From Anoplopoma fimbria (Eukaryota; Chordata; Actinopteri; Perciformes; Anoplopomatidae): a DNA stretch of 64,000 nt. The notes under the pieces are model-generated. The model worked only from the letters and a program-made list of their open reading frames with translations. It was not told the DNA's origin and made no database searches. Location of the stretch: assembly GCF_027596085.1 (NCBI RefSeq), contig NC_072467.1:14625976-14689975 (forward strand). The letters run 5' to 3'. Shown piece after piece: positions 51,001 through 63,200 of the stretch (its first letter is position 1; each line of letters starts with the position of its first letter). Made by a program: the position numbers and the translations under genes.

Positions 51001-54000
51001 ACCCATTTGTCACATTTCAGCCATTAGATTTCAATTGCACGGACACTTACATTTTGAAAACAGGGGGTCTTAGTGGGGTTTTAGTCACTTCATATGTGTT
51101 GGGTGTATTGCATATATATCATATTGAAGAGCCAAGAATGCAGCCAAGAAACATTCAAGACGGACTGAAACTTGACTGTTCAAATCAATTAGTTTGAGAT
51201 GCTTTGTATCCAATAAGCGGGAGATGTAAAAAATGTTCACAGGATTTCTCCCCTTTGGTAATGGCAGCTACCTACCAGAAAAAATGTTGACATAGCACAT
51301 TTTATCAAAACCACAGTCAACGTTTCTGAACCATAATCTGATAGTATCTCCTGTAAGTCGCTTTGGATAAAAGCGTCTGCTAAATGCCTGTAATGTAAAT
51401 GTAATGTAATGATAGAAATTTATTTTTACAATTGTGAAACATTTGGTTAGGTTTAGACAACAAAACTACTTGGTTAAGGATAAAAAGAATGTCATTGTTG
51501 GTGTTAAAAAGTATAACGTAGCAGTGAAATATCAACCGTAGTTAAATAACCTTCCTTAGCTAACTTTCTCACGTAACATTACGCTGATGTAAATTTTTGG
51601 TTTCTCACCAGACACTAACTGCGATAGGTCCTGTGTTTGATTTACCCACACAGCCATATTGGACATTCTGGATCGTTTTACTCGTCATTATACCTTGTTA
51701 TTTTCGTACCAGGTAACTTTTAGTAATCGTTGTTCAATATATTACGCCACCTGCTCTGCCTATCCCTAGTTTGCAGAAACGTACAATGCCAACATTTTTT
51801 CCTGAATACTGGGCTGCTAAAGTTTCACTGAAATTACACACAGAAGGTTCTCCTCAGTTTTTTCCCCCCAATGACATCTCCCGGGCTTTGTAATATATCA
51901 ACTCTGTCTATGTACATACAGATACACAGATATGAGTAAGTGTTGCGTTTACCTAGTTTAATTATAGTGATCTTTCCAGGATATTGAGTTGTTAGGTCTC
52001 TCAGGGCCTGAAAGAAACAAATTTATTACAGGAAGAATGAAAGATACATAGATGACAAGGCAAGAATGGCAGAGACAGAGACATACAGAGAGGGTTAGTA
52101 GTCCAAACAAAACATTGTAAATGACTTAACAACAGAACAGATATTTCCTTTAGCACTTTTGCAAGCAATGATATTGAGTTGCAGACAATAAACATATGGC
52201 TTTACAGAATACTTACAGAAAATTTACTAAATTAACTTCATGCTGTATTGAAGAAGACTTGAAACTAGAGATTGAGAACATAAACTCATGTTTACAATGT
52301 TTACTGAGGGAATAAATCAAGTAAGAAGTAGGGTCATTTTCTCATAGACTTCTATTCAACCAGAGGAGTCGCCGCCTGATGGACAGTAGAGAGAATGCAA
52401 ATTCTGTTTTAAAAATAAAACTTGGTTTCTCAGAGTACATTTTGACTGACCTGCTTTTTACTTTTATTTAAGAACTTTTTTAGGACTTTTTAGTACTTTC
52501 ACTTTTACTTTACTTTTACTTGAGGGTTAAATGTCTTTAAAGTAACAGTACTTTTACTTGGATACCATATTTTAGCAGCCCTGCACTTGATGATAACATT
52601 TCCAGGAACAACCCAATCACTGAGGGACCTAGTGCATTGCTTCTCACAGTTTTTAATATGGTTGGACGTGAAACCTTCCAAGGTTACACCCACAAGTTTG
52701 GTCTCTTGACTTGCTAATATTTGGCTACGCCTTTAACAGTTGTATTGACCAAAACACCATGCTTTCAGTTCAAGGTTAACATTTGGAACCAATTCAGCAC
52801 TTTGTTTCAAAGCTCTTTCTAGTTGATCATTTATGGAATTCACCATATATATTGTTGAATCATCAGTTATATATAGCATACAATCTTCAGTCTCCTAAAT
52901 ATTATGTTTATGTACCACAAATGTCACAGCAAATTCATTTTCAGGGAACTAAATGTTCATACTGTATGATGACTGACGGTGAACTTTATTTGTTTTCCCA
53001 ACGAGTCAGAACGAGAGCCTCAGTCACTTTCTGTAACCTTAACAAAGTTCTTATTTTAATGCAAACCATGATTATTAACTAAACCTAACCAAACTTCTAT
53101 GGTTATTTACTCAAAGCACTTAAACAATGAATAAGTCAACAGTGTCTTGAAGCATGAGTTAGAGCCTGCTTACTTTCTCAATTATTAACCAAAGCTATGT
53201 GTTTCTAACCCTGAACTCCTCCCCACAACTTCTGTGCAGTTTAACAATGCGACCACTTTGTGGACAAAAACATTACTTATGATCACAATCCACACAGAAC
53301 AACGGTTCCCCAAAGCCTTTTTTTGTAGTAGTTTACCGTTTCCACGGTAAATTATTGGTACAATTTGTAAATAATGATTATTAAAGTACTAGACAGCGTC
53401 TTTGAGGCACCCAAAAATGTAAACATTTTACACTTACGCTGAAAAGGAGACTAATTAACTGAAACTTTGAGGCCAGAAAGTAATATAAAAAAAATATTTT
53501 TCTTGTCAATCATTTTGACAATTTGTCATTAGTCATCTGGACTAAAGCAGATTATCTTCATCATCTTACTTAAACACCCTGATTGGACTGTAATAGAGCT
53601 TGCAAGGGCTACAGAGGAATGTGTAGAATAGGAATTGGCTGCTTTTTGCCAAAAAACAATGATGCATTTAACATAATGAATAATTTCCATTTGACATAAG
53701 TCAATATGCCTCTCAGAGTAAGCATCATATAGCATTCAATATTTGTTAGAACAAACAGAACTTTGTGTATAAGCAGAATATAATGCAATACAACCTTTTG
53801 AATTTTGAGAAATGTTAACACAATATTTGAGTGAAAAAAAGTTGTTTTTTTCAAATCAAGTCCCTCCCATTGATCAACAATCCCTTCAACCCCATAGAGA
53901 TGGATTGTGTTTTTTAAATAATTGGGCTTATTTTTAAAGTAATTTTCATCTACGTGGGTCCAGGGTGAATACCTCAAGGAGAAGCTATGAATCAATTCCA

Positions 54001-54050
54001 ATGCTCTCTTGTTCGTAGCAGGATGTGTGTGTATATGTCTGTGTGTGTGT

Positions 54051-54086
<36 letters not shown>

Positions 54087-54281
54087 GCAGTGAATCCGAG
54101 AACTAAGACAAAAATGTATGTGTAACTGTCTCACCTCAGCCCCGGTTGCCTCAGGCGCTCTGCAGCAGGCATAGATGTGAGCGTCCAGTCCTGTTCTCTC
54201 TGCCAGCTGTTTGACCAGCTCCAAACCAATGCCCCTGTTGGACCCGGTCACTAACAAGTTGCCTTCCAGCTTCTCTGACAT
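44957..54281 (-). CDS. Short-chain dehydrogenase/reductase, C-factor (C-signal)/carbonyl-reductase-like, 7 exons
   Basis: NAD(P)H-dependent SDR oxidoreductase of the C-factor/sniffer-like group; substrate unknown, predicted cytosolic (no signal peptide or membrane segment). Coding exons in gene order: 54135-54281, 51953-52007, 49754-49950, 48600-48657, 48293-48411, 46507-46617, 44957-45070, all GT-AG; 266 aa. Cofactor motif TGSNRGIG at 12-19; NNAA at 96-99 where most relatives have NNAG; catalytic Tyr188 and Lys192 in YRASK; candidate catalytic serine at 171/172; HPGWVRT near 217-223; conserved C-terminal [10 protein letters not shown]. The length equals the family's. An upstream TATA box and a downstream AATAAA support a complete, expressed gene. 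It is tail to tail with bcar1 and upstream, in the same direction, of nothing obvious. Not assigned a symbol because this family has several similar fish paralogues. Confidence 0.92.
45071..46506 (-). other. SDR intron 6 with teleost dispersed repeat
   Basis: About 45655-45970 is a copy of a very common fish repeat: phrases such as CATTTGCTAATTAGCACTA, AAACCAAAGTATTGGACAA and AATTCATCCTGAAGGGAACA in the usual order. The remainder is not recognised. Confidence 0.6.
45655..45970 (+). repeat. Common teleost interspersed repeat (non-autonomous, unclassified)
   Basis: Carries, in order, GTTAGCAAACATTTGCTAAT, ACCAAAGTATTGGACAAG and TCCTGAAGGGAACATGAATG, a combination I recall from many fish loci. 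Related pieces occur at 55585-55932, 56711-56951 and about 60840-60925. Confidence 0.6.
46507..46617 (-). CDS. SDR gene exon 6
   Basis: 111 bases, residues 193-229: [14 protein letters not shown], then [17 protein letters not shown]. The HPGWVxT loop closes over the cofactor in this family. Acceptor TTGCCAG, donor GTGAGT at 46506. Confidence 0.93.
46618..48292 (-). other. SDR intron 5
   Basis: 1.7 kb. It has two incidental ORFs (46792-47154 and 47285-47515, minus) without recognisable domains. Possibly remnants of repeats; nothing firm. Confidence 0.5.
48293..48411 (-). CDS. SDR gene exon 5: catalytic centre
   Basis: 119 bases, residues 153-192. Contains [13 protein letters not shown] (strand plus candidate catalytic Ser) and MYPYRASK with the catalytic Tyr and Lys in YxxxK spacing. 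The acceptor is GTCTCAG and the donor GTACCG. Confidence 0.93.
48600..48657 (-). CDS. SDR gene exon 4
   Basis: 58 bases: [19 protein letters not shown] plus one base, matching the FLPLLK-RAA helix of C-factor-like proteins. Acceptor CTCTTCAG, donor GTAATA. It joins in frame to exons 3 and 5. Confidence 0.9.
48658..49753 (-). other. SDR intron 3, containing a MITE
   Basis: Begins with a short (GA)n next to the exon 4 acceptor and holds the inverted-repeat element 48745-49133. The rest is not recognised. Confidence 0.6.
48745..49133. mobile_element. Non-autonomous DNA element (MITE-like), 389 bp
   Basis: Starts AGGTGCAATGTGTAAGATC and ends with the inverted form (TTACACATTGCACCT), a perfect 15-base terminal inverted repeat. 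The interior has no ORF. The terminus resembles a repeat frequent in fish. No clear target duplication could be read. Lies in intron 3 of the SDR gene. Confidence 0.65.
49754..49950 (-). CDS. SDR gene exon 3: NNAA motif
   Basis: 197 bases. The split codon gives Asp68, then [28 protein letters not shown] and [13 protein letters not shown]. The central-sheet stabilising motif reads NNAA rather than the common NNAG. The acceptor is TTCTGCAG and the donor GTTGGT, a slightly unusual +3 T. Confidence 0.93.
49951..51952 (-). other. SDR intron 2
   Basis: 2.0 kb with an (ATT)n-like phrase near 49965-49985, a GCTAGCAA tandem run at 50317-50346 and a teleost repeat tail at 51351-51411. No exon seen. 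Confidence 0.6.
51351..51411 (+). repeat. Teleost SINE/LINE-type 3' tail
   Basis: Reads GTCGCTTTGGATAAAAGCGT, then CTGCTAAATGCC and (TAATG)-rich ending, a tail shared by several fish retroposons. The body of the element upstream is not clear. Confidence 0.6.
51953..52007 (-). CDS. SDR gene exon 2
   Basis: 55 bases: [18 protein letters not shown] plus one base. This is the beta-strand segment ending before the conserved Asp (I-K-L-D) of SDR proteins. The acceptor TTTCAG precedes it and the donor GTAAAC follows. Too short for ORF detection; identified by frame continuity with exons 1 and 3. Confidence 0.9.
52008..54134 (-). other. SDR intron 1
   Basis: 2.1 kb, AT-rich, with a small (TG)n at 54033-54083 near the exon 1 donor and a short palindrome at about 53326-53347 (TTTACCGTTTCCACGGTAAA). 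The ORFs here carry no recognisable protein. Confidence 0.6.
54033..54083 (+). repeat. (TG)n microsatellite, interrupted
   Basis: Lies about 50 bases beyond the exon 1 donor of the SDR gene, so it is CA in that transcript. Confidence 0.9.
54135..54281 (-). CDS. SDR gene exon 1: Rossmann cofactor motif
   Basis: 49 codons, from MSEKLEGN through [14 protein letters not shown] to EATGAE. It contains the TGxxxGIG dinucleotide-binding motif. The donor GTGAGA begins at 54134. The start codon is the only Met before the motif and lies about 110 bases downstream of the expected start site for the TATA box at 54417. Confidence 0.93.
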
Positions 54282-54416
54282 GTTTGCCGATCAACTATCA
54301 CACCCCAGGACTCTGACTACTTTCTCTCTGTCTGTCTCTCTCTCTCTCTCTTTCTCGCAGCTGTAACTGAACATGTGAGAGAGCTCAGTGCTGCTGTAAT
54401 GCTAGTGCGTCATGCA

Positions 54417-54424
54417 TTTATATA
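54417..54424 (-). promoter_or_regulatory. Candidate TATA box of the SDR gene
   Basis: TATATAAA on the minus strand, about 135 bases upstream of the start codon, so transcription could begin near 54390. A TGACGCAC element lies just beside it. No experimental support. Confidence 0.5.
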
Positions 54425-54854
54425 GGTGTGTACTGCACCAAGGAGGCAGGACTCTCCACCTTGTGTATGCACACGTGTATTCTGTCACTTCTTTTAACAG
54501 GTGGACCACTTTTTGTCCCTGTTTGACTGGTAGTGACTCCAGCTTCAGAGTCTGTCTGACTGTCAAGAAGATTAATTTAAAACCAAAAGCTGACAGACTT
54601 GTTTTGCCTCTTCCACAACGTTTGCATTTGCTTGGCCTTCCGACGGTGCGTGTTTAGTTAAGCAATCATTTCAAAAATGTGGTAATTCAAGGTGAGCAAG
54701 TTACCATTTACCCCACAACACAGAGAGTGGAGCTTGATATTTTACTACAGAACGAATTGGTAAATCTTTGATGATGCCAAGACCGCAGCTGCAGAAACAT
54801 GAAGTTACCACACTGCTAGAAACTTAAGATTTCTGCCTCTTCCCGCTAACTAAG

Positions 54855-54933
<79 letters not shown>
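54855..54933 (+). repeat. (CAGA)n microsatellite, about 20 units
   Basis: Uninterrupted tetranucleotide run upstream of the SDR gene. Confidence 0.97.
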
Positions 54934-55584
54934 GGAATGGCGCTGGTGCCTCTTACAACCGGCCATCAGAGGAAAGAGCAACGATCTTATCAATCTAAAT
55001 GCTTGGTTGTTGCAATTTAGTTTTGAACTAGATCAGAGAATAAATTGCATCTAATTGTACTATTAATTGGGCACTTAAGCAGGCTGTAATTCACTTGTAT
55101 TACTTTACTTTACTTTAATCTATTTGTGATCCAATGTGTTTAAAGCTGCCCTAGTCACTTATTTTAATATCAACAACAGACAAAGAGCTGTTAAATAAAC
55201 AGATATTTCCCTCAGGAATCAGGGGAGACCAAAAGCAGAGCTAAAAGAAAGTGAAAATTGGACTAACATTCGTCAGGTGGACACAAACACTCTATATAAT
55301 GCTGGTGTCTTCTGGATGTGTGAACAACAGCGACAGGATGCAGCTGTTCATCATATCAACTTCATGTGTTCATTTAAAAGGTTTCCCTTTTAACGAGGGT
55401 TTGCTAACAATCATTACCATCCCAGGTTATTTTCCCATGAATCCGTTGTTGACTACTCCTGTAATCAGGTTGAACCTTAGATACAACTGGGCAATGGGAG
55501 CTATTTCTAGGTGAATGGGATGTTAGATAAGCATTTAGTGATACAAAGTATCAGTGAGTTCAGAGGGGCAGTGTACTTCTTGCA

Positions 55585-55932
55585 GCTTGTGTGTTACAAG
55601 TATTTGGTCATAAATAACATAAACATATTACAATTTAGACCTGATAATTGCACTGTAAACTGATGAAAAGTTTAAAAAACAATCTTCCTGAGGGGAACGT
55701 GAATGTGTGTAGCACAAAATCAGGAGATCATTAGAGTCAAAATGGTTCAACATCTGGGGACCATGATAAACAACATTTTATGGCAATCCACCCAAGTTGT
55801 TATATGATTTCGTAGCTTTTTGCATCCCTAGAGACTAGTGTGTCTACACATAATGTAGTTATTTTGAGACATATATTTTGTTTGTAAGTAAACATTATTA
55901 GCATTCTAATAGCAATTAACAGTGCAAAGACA
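55585..55932 (+). repeat. Teleost dispersed repeat, copy 1 of a local pair
   Basis: From TATTTGGTCATAAATAACAT through TCTTCCTGAGGGGAACGTGA to CAATTAACAGTGCAAAGACA. 55681-55932 is repeated at 56711-56951. Confidence 0.75.
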
Positions 55933-56710
55933 GCAGGTGTGTCCATGTACAGTCTGTTCTTTGACCCAGCAGCACAATCAGTGATTTAGAGGTTAAAGTT
56001 TTAAGAGTTCATTCAAGTCATTGTCAGCGTGTAATGATGTGATTAATAATTATCTGGATTCTGTGATAATGCTTAAACTCTGGTGACCAGTGCCCCCACT
56101 GAAACAACCAGTTAATATGTTATATTACAAAAATAAATTCCAGCCTTCATGGTCTGCGTAGTTAATAATCAATTTTTTGATTTATAAATCGCTTATGAAA
56201 AGACATTTCATGATGACAGTTGCATAGAGGTGATTTGACAGTGTGACTTATTTCCCAAGATAACTGCAGCCAGTGATTACAAAATGTAATTTCACAAGTC
56301 ACCACATACACCATGGCAGAGTAATTTAATTCATCTACATTATGTTACACTGCTTTGACTTGGCAATAAAAGTCTGACGGATCGCTTTTATTTGCTACTA
56401 TGAAACTCCAGATAGCTGAGATATGAACTCGCCAGCTTAAAAGTGAAAAAGAAACCTTGATTTCACTTCCCTTTCTAAGATCTTATCTTATACAAACATA
56501 AGGAGCAAAGTCCCTGTTTTTTCAAGTTTGGTGGCGTTAAAACAGTGCCCTGCTATCAGATTCTGACCAAAGACACAAATCAAAAGCCATTCTTAATCAT
56601 AGCTTTTGATGGGACTACATCATACTGTGTGTTATGATTGATAGGCTTATTATTGACTTTCTATTATATAAGTAGAGTCAAGATTTTGAGACTGTTCTCC
56701 GGAAAAAAAA

Positions 56711-56951
56711 AATCTTCCTGAGGGGAACGTGAATGTGTGTAGAGCAAAATCAGGAGATCATTAAAGTCAAAATGGTTCAACAAAATTGTATGGCAATCCA
56801 CCCAAAAGTTGTTGTATGATTTCGTAGCTTTTTGCATCCCTAGTGACATGCCACTAGTGTGTCTACACATAATGTAGTTATTTTGAGACATATATTTTGT
56901 TTGTAAGTAAACATTATTAGCATTCTAATAGCAATTAACAGTGCAAAGACA
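56711..56951 (+). repeat. Teleost dispersed repeat, copy 2 of a local pair
   Basis: Direct repeat of 55681-55932 with few substitutions. It lacks CATCTGGGGACCATGATAAA-type sequence of copy 1 and has a small insertion (GACATGCCACTA). Confidence 0.8.
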
Positions 56952-57239
56952 CTTTGAGTCCAACCATCATGTTAAAGTTGAAGAAACAAGGTTGTCTAAT
57001 GACAGGGGAATTTTGCTGATAGGGGCGTCAGATATGTTGTTCTAGAAGGCAGACTGGAAAGTTGTAGCAGTGATGAACAGTTATCTTGTCTCCATGAGCA
57101 CCAGTTTGACAACAGAAATATGGTTTTAACAACACAACGTAATCATCAGGGATGTCGTCTGCACTAATTTGAACGGCTAAGAAAGCGTATGACAGAAAAA
57201 AATTGACAGACTGTGATTCGAGGCTCAAGCAAGCTACAA

Positions 57240-57510
57240 TATAAGCAAAGCATTACAATGATGGAGATAAAATATTACTAATAGTTTAGCTTAGCCTCTG
57301 CTAACTGTAACTATCAGGGCTATTGCGCCGCAACTGTGAAAATAAACTGTTAAGCAGAAGGCTAAACTATTAGGGATGGAGAAAAAATGTTGCCAATAGG
57401 CTAAACTATTTACAAAATGGAGAAATGTTGCTAATAGTTTAGCCTTTTGCTAGCTGTGAGCTTTTGACTGCGGTTATCAGAGGGCTTAACTATCAGAAAA
57501 CATTTTCTCT
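57240..57510. repeat. Degenerate tandem and inverted TAGTTTAGCC-type repeats
   Basis: At least four occurrences of a phrase close to GGAGA-AAATGTTGCTAATAG / TAGTTTAGCC in both orientations. No coding content. Confidence 0.5.
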
Positions 57511-59318
57511 CCGTCTCTGAAATGCTTCGGGGGTATTGTAAGTCTCTTTTTAATAAGTCAGTTTTTGCAGTGCAGGCAGCTGTTTGCCAACGCTGGAATA
57601 GCAAAATTTTCTGCCAGATCATCATTATGTTATAGCCTCATGTCTCACTCACATCACAGATAAATCCAGCCCTGTATTGAGGCTAATGTGTGTACAGAAT
57701 ATTGGATCCATTTCATTCAGTTCTCTTGAAGGACAAATTCAAGCCTGCATCTCCCGTTTTAGTGTGGCTCCACTATTCAAGAAGCAGAATATTTGTACCT
57801 CCACGTTAATAAAGCAGCTGAATCCATAAACAGACATTTTAGAACAACTCAACTTTTAGCTGTAAAGTCAAGTGATATGCAATAATAAATAAAAAGTAGA
57901 ACACTTGATATCTTATTTTACAAATGAGGACAGCTTTATCCATTTTTCCCCAGAGAACATAGACTTGCTGTGTGTGGTTGAAAAATTGGTTTAAAGTATG
58001 TTTTTTTTTTTTTTAACCAGAGACAAAAACACACTGATAAAGATAGGAAATAGCATTGCGTTTTTCTACTTTTTCCTCGAGGTGGAAAAGTGAACGTAAC
58101 GTGACGTGTTGACAGGAGCCCAATGGTTATTCATGTCAGAGGTCCTGGCTCTTGATCAGTCAATATTGTAGTTGGATGCTCATTTGATCCATTGTCAACC
58201 CAAAAAAAAAAAGAAACAACTGAGAAAGCCGTTTGGTGGCTACTGCATCCCAAATACCCGACTGCCCTCTAGTGGTGTAACATTTGCAGTACATTGCATC
58301 CCATTAGAACAGTTCAGTTTCACTTTGGCAATTTACAAAAACCTTTCACTTTTGTGCCAGATGATGTTATGTGGATACCATTGATCTTTTTTTTGCCTGT
58401 TGCCCATCATGTCCCGAAGCATAACATTACAGTTCATACTGTAAAAAATCTTGCAGTTATTTTTTGTCATTGTGTTCTTTTTTACCATTTGGTTTTCCAT
58501 TACAGGATGGTTAATCGACTCATTTCTTTACATGTAGTATCAAACTGCTAAAAGTAAAAGATCAATGAAACATTTAGGAATACAAGCTATTATTTCAGAT
58601 TATGATTTAATGCTTAAATCAAAAAAGGTCTCTTAGATCAGCTAAGGGCACAACTCTTATACGACAAAAAGATAACTGTAGAATACAGTATAGGTTTAAC
58701 ATGTCATGCAAGGGAAAACATAAATAGTCTTAAACAGCTGCTATTCATTAATCTGTTATGTCCAAATGCACATTTAAATGGATGTTACACCACATTTTGT
58801 TTCCATTTAATGTGATGCTCTTTAAGCGTGCTCAAACACTTCAGTAAAAATGGGTCACTTGATAAATCTCCACTTTAGCAAATGAGTAATTTTACATTTA
58901 TACGTGCAGTTCTTTGATAAATATTGGCCAAGAACGTTGAAACACACCAAGTAGCTTCATTCTCAGTGGCGTGGGTTCAGACAGGTCTTCTAGGCCCCCG
59001 AAAAACAACCCTAGTTGGTTCTTACCCGTTACCCACGGGTAGGAGGCCACACTTAACAGACTATTACTCTTTCAGCCAGTCTTCTGTGTCGGCTGAATGC
59101 CAGTCTTAAGGTTGTCAATGTCGTGGACTCGCCGGTTACTTCTGGTCCCTGCCACAGTCCACCCTGGACTTCATATGAACAGTTTCTGATACTGCTGAGT
59201 CCAGCTACATGCGAGCGCTCCAAATTACGCAGCACACCGTGTAAAAAAACACAGCCACGTGTGTTTAATTGTCAACAGACCACCCACCAAATTTGTCCGT
59301 ACAACCTTCTGCACTCAA

Positions 59319-59480
59319 TCAGAGGTTGACATCCCGGACATCTGTGGGTGTAGTTGAGAGGTCCTGCCCCTCGCAGATGCCCTTACTTGAAATGAAAACC
59401 CGGTGTTGCGGCTGTTGTGCCTGTCGGAGACTGGTTTCCAGTAGCGACTCGATTTGTTCCTGACACGCTCGGAGACAGTC
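59319..59480 (-). CDS. Cyclin D exon 5 (terminal): degron tail
   Basis: 53 codons plus TGA, residues 244-296: [15 protein letters not shown], a variable linker, then [13 protein letters not shown]. In the family, phosphorylation of the Thr-Pro site drives nuclear export and ubiquitination. Acceptor CTCTTCAG. ATTAAA on the minus strand at 59264-59269 is an early poly(A) candidate, but D-cyclin 3' UTRs are usually long. Confidence 0.93.
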   Translation of the reverse strand, partial: DCLRACQEQIESLLETSLRQAQQPQHRVFISSKGICEGQDLSTTPTDVRDVNL

Positions 59481-60251
59481 CTGAAGAGAGAGGGTTCAGG
59501 TTAGTTTGTAAATCAGAAATGATGTATCCACATGTACTAATGGTGTCATGGACAGGCGCACACACCGGGTCGCTTCGGATGGTCTGCGCCAGCTGCTCCG
59601 TCAGTTTCTGAGACATCACGGCATTATCCGCCATTCTGGTCTGCAGGCCCTCCACTGCTGCCGCCATGCTACCTGCTGCTACCATGGACGGAGGGCTGGC
59701 GATAAATTTCACATCTGCAGAATATCAAAACAGAACTAAATGTTAATTTGGCTCACTTTGAAGAGCAAGTGACAATAACAGAGCAACAACAAAGCATTCA
59801 GATTTCAAAAGTTCCAGAGTAAAGGCATTTAATGAAGTGAGGATTCGGACTAAAAAGCCCAGCATTAAGGGCGACGTGTTGTTTTAGGTATAGGTGAGAA
59901 AATGAAATACGATCCAGTCCGGATTGATTTACAGATCAATGCTAAAATGTCCCCTTTACTGTAGATACCGTTGGCTCCGTCAGCACTTCAGCTGTAGTTT
60001 GCACTGTTAGCTGCGAGCTGCCAGGTAGCCATCGACATGTTGAGAGCCAGCAAGAGGAAATCGAAAGCGTTCTTAATCTCAGATTTTGCACCTTTATACG
60101 TCGCAAATTGTGCTAAAGTCGATGAACCTCCATTGTCCGTTTAAATTAGTGATTTATTAAATTAAAATCGCAATAACAAATTGCCTAAACTGAGCCCTAG
60201 AAAAGTCAAAAGGGCTGCCTGTTTTTTGTGGGTAATATGGTGTGCCTCTAT

Positions 60252-60293
<42 letters not shown>

Positions 60294-63200
60294 TCAGGGT
60301 TGTATGAGTATCTGTTATTTATGCATCCACCGAGCACACCAAGCGCAGTAATGGCGACATTTTATGTTGATTTTACTTGTTTGGTGTTTTTGGAGTTGTC
60401 TCAAATTAGTAGGTTTAACTGCCACCTCAGTAAACTCTTTCTGGCTTAATTTAATAGGGTATTTATTTATAGACAAAGCTAATGGGAACTTCCACCTCCT
60501 TGTATAAAAAAGCAAAACTCTGTATGTAAAGTAGTCCCGTGCTTACCTGTGGCACAAAGAGCCACGAAGGTCTGAGCGTGCTTCCTGAGTATGGGCCTGT
60601 TCTCTTCCCTGACAGGCAGCTGGGACAGAAAGTGGTCGATGAAGTCGAGGGGGGTCACCGAGGCCAGGTCCCACTTCAGCTTTTTCAAAACCAGCAGCTC
60701 CATTTGCTGCGTGGACAGAGAGAGGGGGACAGAAGGACAGGTTCAAGTGTGATCCTAACAGACAGATGCAGGGATTAATATGGGGATGGAAGGGTTTTTT
60801 GTCTACTTGTGGGGATTTTTGGCTTTAGGGTGGCACTGAAGTAAAAGGTCAGGGGGTCATCAAAGCCCATTAGGAAGCCTCCTCTGGGGACCAGGAATGT
60901 CCAGTGAACATCATGGCATTTATTTTTTTAAAAGATACTTATAGCCCCAAACTCAGTGAAACCGGAAAATAACACGCTTCAATTGATGCTCCTAGGGTGT
61001 CCTGAAGGCATCAGATAGAGATAGATCTATATCTATACACACACACAAATACATATGACTATATGTACACTAGATAAACTTCTTGATCCAAATAATAAGC
61101 TCCTGGTTCAAAAACATAAAGTGTATAAGAGTAAATTATTGATCTGACATAGATGAAAGTTTAACTAGATGATGTGTAATTAACGACAAAAGATCCGCTA
61201 GATGGAAGACGTATCACTGATGGAAAAAATTCTTGTTACAAAGTGAGGCCTCTCTCGCCTCATAAAAAAATCTTGTTATCTTGTAAGTTATAAACAGAAT
61301 TCATGTGAAGTAGTGATAGCTGACGTGTCAATTTAACCAATGAAAGCGAAAGAAGTATTAGTATAATTTATTGATGAATTACTTCTTTAATAAAAAGGGG
61401 AAAACCATTAGCTTCAGATTCCTTTAGCTCTCTCTAAACAGATACTGCAGCTACAGAAAAAAAACCATCTTTGGCCGCTGGGTCCTCAGATGATGCATAC
61501 AGATTTGAAACTAGGACAAAGTGTACTTCAAAACACACACATCAGGAGCTTTCAGTGGTTTTGGGCTTTAAAAAATGGCCTTAAGTGTTGATCGACGTTG
61601 TGGAAATGGTCCGGAGATTACACAAACTATTAGAGGTTATCATCTAGGGACCATGAAATCCATACCCTGTCTGGCCACTAATCTGAGATACCTCGATCTG
61701 AACGAAGGAATCTTATGGGCTTTGAATTGTTGCATCAACGCTAAGAGGACATGACAGCGACCTACCAGCAGCTGGGCGGGTGCGACGGAGTTGTCCGTGT
61801 AGATGCAGAGCTTCTCTGCGGTGAGCGGGATCGTCTCCTTTAGCTTGGACGCCAGGAACATGCAGGCGGCTCCCAGTATCTGCAGGTGGCTCTTCTTGGT
61901 GGGCTCCACGGACAGGAAGCGGTCCATGTAGTTCATGGCCAGGGGGAAGACCTCCTCCTCGCACCTCTGCTCCTCGCACACCTGCGCGCACACAAACCAG
62001 TTAATGCCTTGTCATCAATGCCATTATAAAAATAAAAATCACATGCATTTAGTTTAACTCACAGAGGGTGCCACAGTAACCCCTGGTCTCATGTAATCTT
62101 ACCCGTACCAAATAAGTGATGTGTACAGAACTTAAGTTTACAGATAAGAGCACTAGTTTCAGCACATACCAAGAGTTCTGGTATCTGAATTGAGAGAGTA
62201 AAAAATGAACTCTGTGCGACACACATATGCTTTTTTTTTTTTTCTTCTTGCTTTTGTGCCATTAACTGAAAGCCTTTCAGCAAAAAAAAAAAAAAAAAAA
62301 AAAAGGTAAGGAGACAAAGTCAAGATAATTCCATTATTTATTCATTTTCAAATTCAGATGCATTTCTTGCAGATAAATCCAGTAAGTTAAAAAAGTGACA
62401 TGGCTCTATTACAGAAGAGTGAAGCAACATTATAAAAGCAGTCAGTCAGGAACGCTCTAGAAACCGTGTTACTCTCATAGATTAGTGGTATGGTTTTGTC
62501 ATTGCATCACTAAAATCTAGGCTGAAGAGCTTCATGCTAAAAAGACTGCAATAAAAAGAAAAAAAAATAGTTATGCTCGCTTATATACACAGTAGTATCC
62601 CAGGTATATGATAAACATTTGAAGAAATGCTTAAATGCAGTTGAATGGAATGGACACGGAGCCCGAATGGAGGTAAAACTTTACAACTTTAAAAGTTCAT
62701 CCCCCAACACAAAGGCATCGCGTGGTCTGCATGGACTGCCAGCTCGCGACATTTAAATATATATTTCTTTAAATAGGTTTCTGTCTTTTAACCATAACTT
62801 GTTTTAGGAATCTCTGTGGATGTTTCTCCCTCATTGATAAATTAAACTGACATGTGAGCGCGTGGAAACAGTTATGCAATTGTAACGTAAAAGTAAAGAA
62901 AGTTTGTGGAACAATTAGTCATTTCAAACTACAATAAGTGTTTAAAAGAGGCGACATTTTGCCATCTTAACAGACTAAACGTAATAAAAAAAGACATTGT
63001 GGATCATTGTCATGCCACTGGTGAACATATGTAATGGATTTAATAGCGACAACAGTACGTTACTCCATTGACAACAGAATTGAACACTTTAAAAGAAACT
63101 GAAAGTCCCAGAATGCAGCTTGTTTTCGGCAAGACTACAATACGTATCCTGCCTAGGCACTTCTAAATATTTAGGGTTAAGTTCAAACATAATTTGGCAC

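Larger units (their letters stand above)
54430..59260. other. Intergenic region between the SDR and cyclin D genes
   Basis: Contains a (CAGA)n array (54855-54933), a direct repeat pair (55681-55932 and 56711-56951), and a stretch of repeated GCTAATAGTTTAGC-type phrases at 57240-57510. Some of the right-hand part may be cyclin D 3' UTR. No other gene was recognised. Confidence 0.6.

Noticed and set aside
57028..57625. Minus-strand ORFs between the SDR and cyclin genes
   Set aside because: They cross degenerate repeats and show no recognisable protein.
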